DNA of 64,000 bases from Azonexus hydrophilus (GTDB lineage Bacteria > Pseudomonadota > Gammaproteobacteria > Burkholderiales > Rhodocyclaceae), in contig NZ_CAJHOB010000009.1 of the NCBI RefSeq assembly GCF_905120355.1, positions 80,061 through 144,060 on the forward strand, read 5' to 3'. Positions 59,169 through 64,000 of the stretch are shown piece after piece. Within the stretch, counting starts at the first letter, position 1, and every line of letters starts with the position of its first letter. A model generated the notes under the pieces. That model saw only the letters and a program-made list of their open reading frames with translations. It was not told the DNA's origin and searched no databases. A program made the translations under genes and the position numbers.

Positions 59169-60842
59169 TCAGCGCTCAACCATCACTTCTGCATTGGGTA
59201 GAACACCACTGACCCGCACCGGGACCTTGATTGCAGCCACCGAAGAGCGCACCTCGATTGTCAAACGCCCCTCCAGCCGCCCGTCCGGTGTATGGCGCAG
59301 GGCGCCGCCGGCATTCAAGGCGCCAGCATCCAGTTGCAATTCATTGAGCGCAATCCCTGACGCATCTGCGCTTACCCTTGCCGTCAGTTGATCAAAACGT
59401 GTACTTCCCGCCCGGACCACAGACCCGGGGCCACGCCGGCTGGCCTCGCCAAGATCCACACCAAACAAATTACCGCGCAGCACCTTGGCCTGCATCTCCA
59501 GACGGGCAGCCGACCACATATCCGCCCAACTGGCACCACTGCCCTCAAGGCGCAGCGGCCCCTCCAGAGCACCTGCCAACTTGAGCCTGGGCAACACACC
59601 ACCAGCTTGCTGCAGATCCACCCGCGCCAGGAGGAAGTCTCCCCGCATGGCCAAACCATTTTCATACCAGCCCAGGCTCCAGTCCCCCCTCAAGACCCCA
59701 CCAGAAAAACTCGCGTCGATTTCCCGCACCTGCAAACCCTGGATATCAAGGGTCGCTTTCGCATCCAGCGCCCCAAAGCGCACAGGCGTACCAGGTAGCA
59801 GCCAGGCGCGCCCTTCAATACGCAAAGCAAGCTGACCTGCGGCAGGCTTTGCCTCAATCAGCAATTCACGTTCCCCAGTTTCCAGGCGCCCTTCGACGAA
59901 ATGCCCGTTTTCATAGCGGAGCAGGCCGTTAAACGGTCCCAAAACCGTATTCTTTGCAGCAAGAACCTGCAGACCATCGACGTTAACCTGACGCAAGGCC
60001 AGCAGAGCAAACGCCTTGTCGCTGGCCACCCCCGGCTGCATCAGCAGCCTGTCCAGCGAGCAGCTCACATCTACCAAGTCCAGCTGCGTCACCGCCGCAC
60101 CGCCTTTGAGCAACAAGTGCCAAGGCGGCGGCAAACTCACCTTGCCAATCCTGGCGGTCTCCTCGCCCGCGCCACTCAGACGTAAATCATGCAACTCGAG
60201 GCGCGGTCGTGGCAGAGCAACAAACTCCACCTCCCCGATCGTGACAGGCATGTGCAACAACTTGCCAGCCAACTGCTCCAGATCGGCACGGTAATTGTTA
60301 TAGGGAAAAAAGAACACCAGCAAAACCAACAGTGCCACCAGCACCATAAAGGCACCGCCAAGCAGAGGAAAAATCCGCCATTGCCGCCCTGGGCCTGGTT
60401 CAGCGGTTTCTTCCTCCAGTTTCTGCCGTTTCTTCGGCGGAGCTTCCTGCTCACTCGCGGGCAAGACCGGCTTGCCGAATGCGGAGAAAACACTGGCAGG
60501 CCCAGCCCCGGGCGCTTCCATGGAGACGAACGTAGGCGCACGTTCGCCGAAAGTCGAGAATTGTGAAATCGCCGAATGCAACTCCTCCTTCTCCGGCGGC
60601 ACGCCTACCGCCCATGCCGCAGCTGCCTCAGCCTGCGGCACAATAAACCCCCCGCGCTCCAGGTCATTGATCGCGCTTTCCACCAGTCGCGCGTTGCCAA
60701 TTTTGGCAATCAATTCATCGACACTCAACTTGCCATCCACCTGCACCAGAACTAGGCGCAGGTTCCTCTGAACCACACGTGTACTTTGCCGTACCGCCTC
60801 ATCGCCAGCAGGCGTTTTTGCATAAATTCGTGCAGAACCCAT
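59169..60842 (-). CDS. AsmA-like membrane protein with N-terminal cytoplasmic domain
   Basis: A 557-aa protein I place only broadly. Residues 1-70 form a small helical, winged-helix-like cytoplasmic domain (VQVDGKLSVDELIAKIGN). A Glu/Lys-rich linker follows. One membrane segment lies at about 157-175 (MVLVALLVLLVFFFPY). The rest is periplasmic, beta-rich and AsmA-like, with an ending typical of AsmA C-terminal regions. AsmA relatives carry or tether lipids between membranes. It lies between the aminotransferase terminator and tRNA-Asn. Confidence 0.65.
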   Translation of the reverse strand: MGSARIYAKTPAGDEAVRQSTRVVQRNLRLVLVQVDGKLSVDELIAKIGNARLVESAINDLERGGFIVPQAEAAAAWAVGVPPEKEELHSAISQFSTFGERAPTFVSMEAPGAGPASVFSAFGKPVLPASEQEAPPKKRQKLEEETAEPGPGRQWRIFPLLGGAFMVLVALLVLLVFFFPYNNYRADLEQLAGKLLHMPVTIGEVEFVALPRPRLELHDLRLSGAGEETARIGKVSLPPPWHLLLKGGAAVTQLDLVDVSCSLDRLLMQPGVASDKAFALLALRQVNVDGLQVLAAKNTVLGPFNGLLRYENGHFVEGRLETGERELLIEAKPAAGQLALRIEGRAWLLPGTPVRFGALDAKATLDIQGLQVREIDASFSGGVLRGDWSLGWYENGLAMRGDFLLARVDLQQAGGVLPRLKLAGALEGPLRLEGSGASWADMWSAARLEMQAKVLRGNLFGVDLGEASRRGPGSVVRAGSTRFDQLTARVSADASGIALNELQLDAGALNAGGALRHTPDGRLEGRLTIEVRSSVAAIKVPVRVSGVLPNAEVMVER

Positions 60843-60875
60843 GAACTTCCTTTCCTCGGAAATCTACCGTCTATC

Positions 60876-60904
60876 TTGACTTTAAGGCATTCTACTACTA
60901 TAAT
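60876..60904 (+). promoter_or_regulatory. near-consensus promoter for tRNA-Asn
   Basis: TTGACT (60876-60881), a 17-bp spacer and a perfect TATAAT (60899-60904) place the start near 60911, seven bases before the tRNA. Confidence 0.85.
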
Positions 60905-60917
60905 GCCATCTTTATAT

Positions 60918-60993
60918 TCCCCGATAGCTCAGTCGGTAGAGCGCCGGACTGTTAATCCGTAGGTCCCTGGTTCGAGCCCAGGTCGGGGAGCCA
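60918..60993 (+). tRNA. tRNA-Asn(GTT)
   Basis: A complete 76-nt cloverleaf with CCA encoded. The acceptor stem is TCCCCGA / TCGGGGA, the anticodon loop is CTGTTAA and the T-loop is TTCGAGC. It is a single-gene unit with its own promoter and terminator. Confidence 0.96.
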
Positions 60994-61010
60994 AATAAAC
61001 ACAAGCACTT

Positions 61011-61034
61011 AGCCCGCATTTTTGCGGGCTTTTT
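61011..61034 (+). terminator. terminator after tRNA-Asn
   Basis: An 8-bp stem (AGCCCGCA / TGCGGGCT) with a TTTT loop and a T-rich tail starts 18 bases after the tRNA. Confidence 0.85.
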
Positions 61035-61119
61035 GCTTTTCTGGTCCGTCGTCCGGTAGATCCCCAGTCCGTCGGTTGCCTGCCGCCCCCCACGTCGTAG
61101 CCTACTCCAACTTTTGCCA

Positions 61120-61168
61120 CGGGAGAAACGGGGGATTCGGGCATCACCCGTTTCTCCCGAATCCCCCG
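61120..61168. repeat. two interleaved 13-bp inverted repeats
   Basis: CGGGAGAAACGGG (61120-61132) is the complement of 61147-61159, and CGGGGGATTCGGG (61129-61141) is the complement of 61156-61168. Order is A-B-A'-B', each pair with a 14-base loop and a 4-base A/B overlap. The two hairpins exclude each other or could form a pseudoknot. The two arms read as circular permutations of an 18-bp unit. Confidence 0.85.
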
Positions 61169-61191
61169 CTTCGTTTTTTGGGCGGCGTCGC

Positions 61192-61329
61192 GGCCCCACA
61201 CTCGCCTTCGGCGCGGCACTGCACGGCTATGGTTTCACGTTGTCTGTATTGATCACACTGTGCACCGGCCTGATCCTGCTGACCCGTCAACTCAACCGCC
61301 TGGAGTACGAGGCCTTCATGCTGCAGTGA
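61192..61329 (+). pseudogene. pelG: 3' remnant of a pelG-like exopolysaccharide export gene
   Basis: The last 45 codons before the TGA at 61327 encode a membrane-type segment with GYGFTLSVLITLCTGLILL and a tail RLEYEAFMLQ. This resembles the C-terminus of PelG, the inner-membrane protein of the Pel polysaccharide exporter, whose normal length is about 450 aa. Nothing upstream continues the protein: the frame breaks into the interleaved repeats. No other pel gene is present. The identification rests on a short pattern and is moderate. Confidence 0.45.
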
Positions 61330-61630
61330 ACGGCAACGGAAAAGCCCACGTAACCGTGAGATTACGCGCATTGCAAGTAGCCGAATTCCTCCTTCGTGCT
61401 GCAATAAAATTGTGCCCCCACCAGTGATTGTGCGTATTTTTTCTGCCTGAGGCAGTTTATGCTGCATGCCTGTGCGTGTTTGGCTGCGGCGTAGTGATCA
61501 GAGTCGACAATCTGCCCCCCCTGGGTCAGCATAGTTTTGACAGCACACCAGAATTCCGCGCGAAGACTCCAAAAACATGCAAAGCTCCGCAACGGCAAGA
61601 AACGATCTTCCTGGAAATCCGAACATAAAA
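61330..61630. other. non-coding stretch before the condensation-domain gene
   Basis: I see no supported ORF, tRNA or promoter. It holds a small palindrome CTGCC-TGA-GGCAG (61443-61455) and the left copy of the 20-bp direct repeat (61517-61536). Base composition falls towards AT on its right side. Confidence 0.5.
61517..61536 (+). repeat. direct repeat, left copy
   Basis: CCCCCTGGGTCAGCATAGTT matches 63946-63965 in the same orientation with one mismatch (C/A at position 14). The two copies bracket the AT-rich condensation gene and the transporter gene, 2.4 kb apart. Confidence 0.75.
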
Positions 61631-62875
61631 ATGAAAAAACTCCATCTGACAGATGAACAGAGTTATATATTCGACGTCAACGACAGGTCAAAAGGAACGC
61701 CTTACAACATTTCATTCGAAATAAGGTTTTCCAGACACTTCCCAGTAGAACAGCTACGCCACGCAGTGAAAAAATGTCTTCTGCCTGCAGACATCTCCGG
61801 TGCAAAATGCTTCACTGATGGCAATGAAAAGCACATGGAATTTTCAGCGCCCACAATACCGGAGATAAAAACATACAACTTCCCATCGACTGAACAGTAT
61901 CAAAGATACTGCGACAGCATCCCAGAAAAAGAAATCAACAACAGAGACAAGCTGTTTCACGCATTCATCTACTCAATCAACAACTCTTTCAACAATCTGC
62001 ACTTCTGCTTCAACCATCTTGTTTTCGACGGAATTTCCGGAATCATTCTTTACGAAGCCATCCAGAAAGTTTTGCTTGACGAGCACACGGAAATACACTG
62101 GCATCCATTCGCATCGCATCTAGAAAAGGTTCGTCTCAACAGCACCAGAATTAGTCACATTGATGATGAAAAATTCTGGGAAACAAAATTTCATGAACTA
62201 TCAAGATGCGAGCCCATTTTTAAAGACGCCATCGGGATCGAAGAATCAGATGCCACCAGCTTGAATTTTCAGCTAGACAAGGAATCAAAAAGCGCACTAC
62301 TCGGCTATTGCGAGCAGAAAAAAATATCGCCTTACCTCGTGATTTCCTCAGCCCTTGCTGAATTGCTAGCGAAAAAAAACGGATGCCAACGGATCAGCAT
62401 TGAAATACCGATTGGAAACCGTGTCGGAAAAGAAGAAAAAAACAGCATTGGCGCTTACGAAATCGCAGCACCATTCACCTTCGATTTCAGCAACTCAAAT
62501 AAATTGAATGACGCCATTGAATCAGCCAAAATTCAATCCAGAGAATTTTATCGCCACAAAGATTTCCCTTGGAGCAATGGAATAATCTCTCCATCGAATA
62601 TGGAAAAAAATGGCCCATATACACCTCAGGCCGAAGTATCATATTTTTGCTTCAACAAAAACCACTCTCTGGGTTTTGCAAGCTTGCATCATCATAACTC
62701 AAAAAGCTCCAACCTTCCTTTTAGCTTATACATCTCAGACTACCTTGATTACGAAGAAATGAGTTTTTACTATATCTTCTGGGGGCAGTACATCTCGTGC
62801 GCAACAATTATTGAAATTCAAAATGAGCTTGAGTGCAGCCTGATAGAATTAGTAAGAATTGGCCGCGTGCAATAA
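61631..62875 (+). CDS. orphan condensation-domain protein (NRPS C-domain-like)
   Basis: A 414-aa protein that reads as a complete stand-alone condensation domain. The core motif HHxxxDG is NHLVFDG at 128-134: the catalytic second His and the Asp-Gly are kept and the first His is Asn. VEQLRHAVKKCL at about 39-50 and IEIPIGNRVGKEEKNSIGAYE near 258 fit later C-domain motifs. No carrier, adenylation or thioesterase domain is adjacent. The gene is clearly AT-rich relative to all its neighbours, with lysine AAA and Asn codons frequent, so recent transfer is likely. An ATG at 61577 would add 18 residues; neither start has a strong SD. Confidence 0.7.
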   Translation: MKKLHLTDEQSYIFDVNDRSKGTPYNISFEIRFSRHFPVEQLRHAVKKCLLPADISGAKCFTDGNEKHMEFSAPTIPEIKTYNFPSTEQYQRYCDSIPEKEINNRDKLFHAFIYSINNSFNNLHFCFNHLVFDGISGIILYEAIQKVLLDEHTEIHWHPFASHLEKVRLNSTRISHIDDEKFWETKFHELSRCEPIFKDAIGIEESDATSLNFQLDKESKSALLGYCEQKKISPYLVISSALAELLAKKNGCQRISIEIPIGNRVGKEEKNSIGAYEIAAPFTFDFSNSNKLNDAIESAKIQSREFYRHKDFPWSNGIISPSNMEKNGPYTPQAEVSYFCFNKNHSLGFASLHHHNSKSSNLPFSLYISDYLDYEEMSFYYIFWGQYISCATIIEIQNELECSLIELVRIGRVQ

Positions 62876-62911
62876 TTTTTCAGCAGCAAAAAACACCCAA
62901 ACAATCAAAAA

Positions 62912-63913
62912 ATGAGTACAACCCGTTCATCGCAAGCAGCCAAAACAAATGCACAAGAGCAGGCTGCACGTCAGGCGCGCGCACTGTGGATCAGCGTGGT
63001 GATTTATCTCGTGACGTTCATACCCTACGCACTAATCGCCATTCTTTCCGGGTCCATGTTGTTGCTCTCGGACGTTGCGGATTACATCAAGAGTTTCGCT
63101 TCCTACGCGGTGTCTCTGCGTATTCTCAGAAACATTCGCGAAGGCCAGCTGCATGATTTTGATTACGGCGCCGGAAAGCTTGAACGAGTCGGTAGTTTGT
63201 TCGGAGCCTTGTGCTATATCGGGACATTGGTCGCACTTGCCATCTATTCATTCATGCGTCTGCTGCAACCGGAACCGCTCGACGCTGACTTTACCTTTGT
63301 CGGCATCGTCGTTCAGGTCCTGGTGTTTGTCGTAAATGGTGGCCTGTGGATCTACTACAAACGGCTTGCCACCACTTCGCCCTCCCCCTTGATTGACATG
63401 GAGTGGCGTCACAAACGTAACGATGCCCTGGGGGCCGTGGCCATCCTGATCGCCCTTGGGCTTGCCCTGGTATTCCAGGATCAGCCGTGGGCTATCTACC
63501 TCGACCCGGCATGCGCTCTGGCTTATTCCATCTTTGCCATCGGGTTATACGTTCCTGTCCTGCTGGAAACGCTCCATGACCTGCTCGACCGCACACTCGC
63601 CGAAGACGTGCAAATCGTCATCATGCGGCACCTGGCCAAGCATTTTGATGGCTACGAGGCATTTCACGGCGTACGCTCACGACGAGCCGGCAACCGGCTG
63701 TTCATCGAGATAGCTCTGGGCTTTGATCCCACCAAGACGATAGGCGAGGCAGAGATCACTATCGAGTCCTTGCGAATGGGCGTTGAAACAGACATTCCAA
63801 ATGCGGAAGTCAGCGTTGTCATCAAGCCGCTACAGCAAGGGGGAAATGCTGAGGATCTCACAAACCCTGGCGGCAACGACGCCCAGCCACCACTGATCGA
63901 AGCCCATATCTAG
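62912..63913 (+). CDS. cation diffusion facilitator-family transporter with altered metal site
   Basis: A 333-aa inner-membrane protein with about six helices and a C-terminal cytoplasmic domain (from about 225), as in CDF exporters. The DFDYGAGKLE segment at 82-91 matches the family YGHGKxE region. In the fifth helix H167-x3-D171 is intact. In the second helix the usual HxxxD or DxxxD reads D57-Y-I-K-S61, so one ligand appears lost. The substrate may be unusual. It follows the condensation gene by 36 bases, with a more typical GC content. Confidence 0.72.
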   Translation: MSTTRSSQAAKTNAQEQAARQARALWISVVIYLVTFIPYALIAILSGSMLLLSDVADYIKSFASYAVSLRILRNIREGQLHDFDYGAGKLERVGSLFGALCYIGTLVALAIYSFMRLLQPEPLDADFTFVGIVVQVLVFVVNGGLWIYYKRLATTSPSPLIDMEWRHKRNDALGAVAILIALGLALVFQDQPWAIYLDPACALAYSIFAIGLYVPVLLETLHDLLDRTLAEDVQIVIMRHLAKHFDGYEAFHGVRSRRAGNRLFIEIALGFDPTKTIGEAEITIESLRMGVETDIPNAEVSVVIKPLQQGGNAEDLTNPGGNDAQPPLIEAHI

Positions 63914-63928
63914 TCCCCAATGGAGAAA

Positions 63929-63999
63929 ATCGCCCCGCTTCAGCACCCCCTGGGTCAGAATAGTTGTCGCTTCGATAGAATCTTGAATTGAGGGGCGAT
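63929..63999. repeat. 8-bp inverted repeat at the right edge
   Basis: ATCGCCCC (63929-63936) and GGGGCGAT (63992-63999) enclose the right direct-repeat copy. This may be the start of a mobile element that continues beyond the window; too little is visible to name one. Confidence 0.3.
63946..63965 (+). repeat. direct repeat, right copy
   Basis: CCCCCTGGGTCAGAATAGTT matches the left copy at 61517-61536 in 19 of 20 positions, 32 bases after the transporter stop. Confidence 0.75.
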
Positions 64000-64000
64000 A

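Overview
The window is high-GC chromosomal DNA from a betaproteobacterium, most likely of the order Rhodocyclales (a Dechloromonas/Azonexus-type relative). This is inferred from gene order and protein character: pepA-holC beside lptFG, ribF-ileS-lspA-fkpB, xseB-ispA-dxs, ilvBNC-pssA and yceD-rpmF-plsX-fabHDG-acpP-fabF. It is not based on a database match. About 95% of the sequence is dense, conserved housekeeping DNA. Accessory DNA is confined to the two ends.

Left end (1-1610): the last part of what looks like an integrated element. Two overlapping genes of unknown function are followed by a structured non-coding stretch. The element ends in a 45-nt copy of the 3' part of a tRNA-Cys gene, directly before an intact tRNA-Gly. 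This is the usual signature of an attachment-site junction.

1.7-9.7 kb: a minus-strand unit for an RbbA/YhhJ-type ABC exporter: NodT-family outer-membrane lipoprotein, HlyD-type adaptor, double-ATPase/permease fusion and second permease. A beta-CASP metallo-beta-lactamase RNA nuclease follows. 9.7-16.3 kb: ribF, ileS, lspA and an SlpA-type FKBP; then tsaE-amiC, divergent from queG with overlapping start codons. 16.3-22.6 kb: queG, a chemoreceptor, an EAL-domain protein, a SpoIIAA-like protein, a DMT transporter and a Rieske oxygenase.

22.7-31.3 kb: the isoprenoid precursor operon xseB-ispA-dxs with folE2; a perfect bidirectional terminator; the opposing rpsP-rimM-trmD-rplS operon; then a PilZ protein with canonical c-di-GMP motifs and a DUF2069 membrane protein. 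31.3-41.9 kb: ilvBNC-pssA, an RDD protein, lptFG, pepA-holC, a small acidic protein and nadB. 41.9-48.0 kb: the complete fatty-acid/phospholipid start-up cluster from yceD and rpmF to fabF, with promoters visible before yceD and acpP. 48.0-59.1 kb: maf, an RsmI-like methyltransferase, sppA, a HAD phosphatase, rluC, rne with a 405-nt leader, a low-molecular-weight phosphatase, uvrB and an aspartate-type aminotransferase.

Right end (59.1-64.0 kb): an AsmA-like membrane protein and tRNA-Asn with a near-consensus promoter. Then comes a breakpoint-like stretch with two interleaved 13-bp inverted repeats and an apparent 3' remnant of pelG. Last is an AT-rich insert bounded by a 19/20-bp direct repeat. 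It carries an orphan NRPS-type condensation-domain protein and a cation-diffusion-facilitator-like protein with an altered metal site. This insert is the most unusual part of the window. I found no CRISPR array, complete insertion sequence, rRNA or recognisable defence system.
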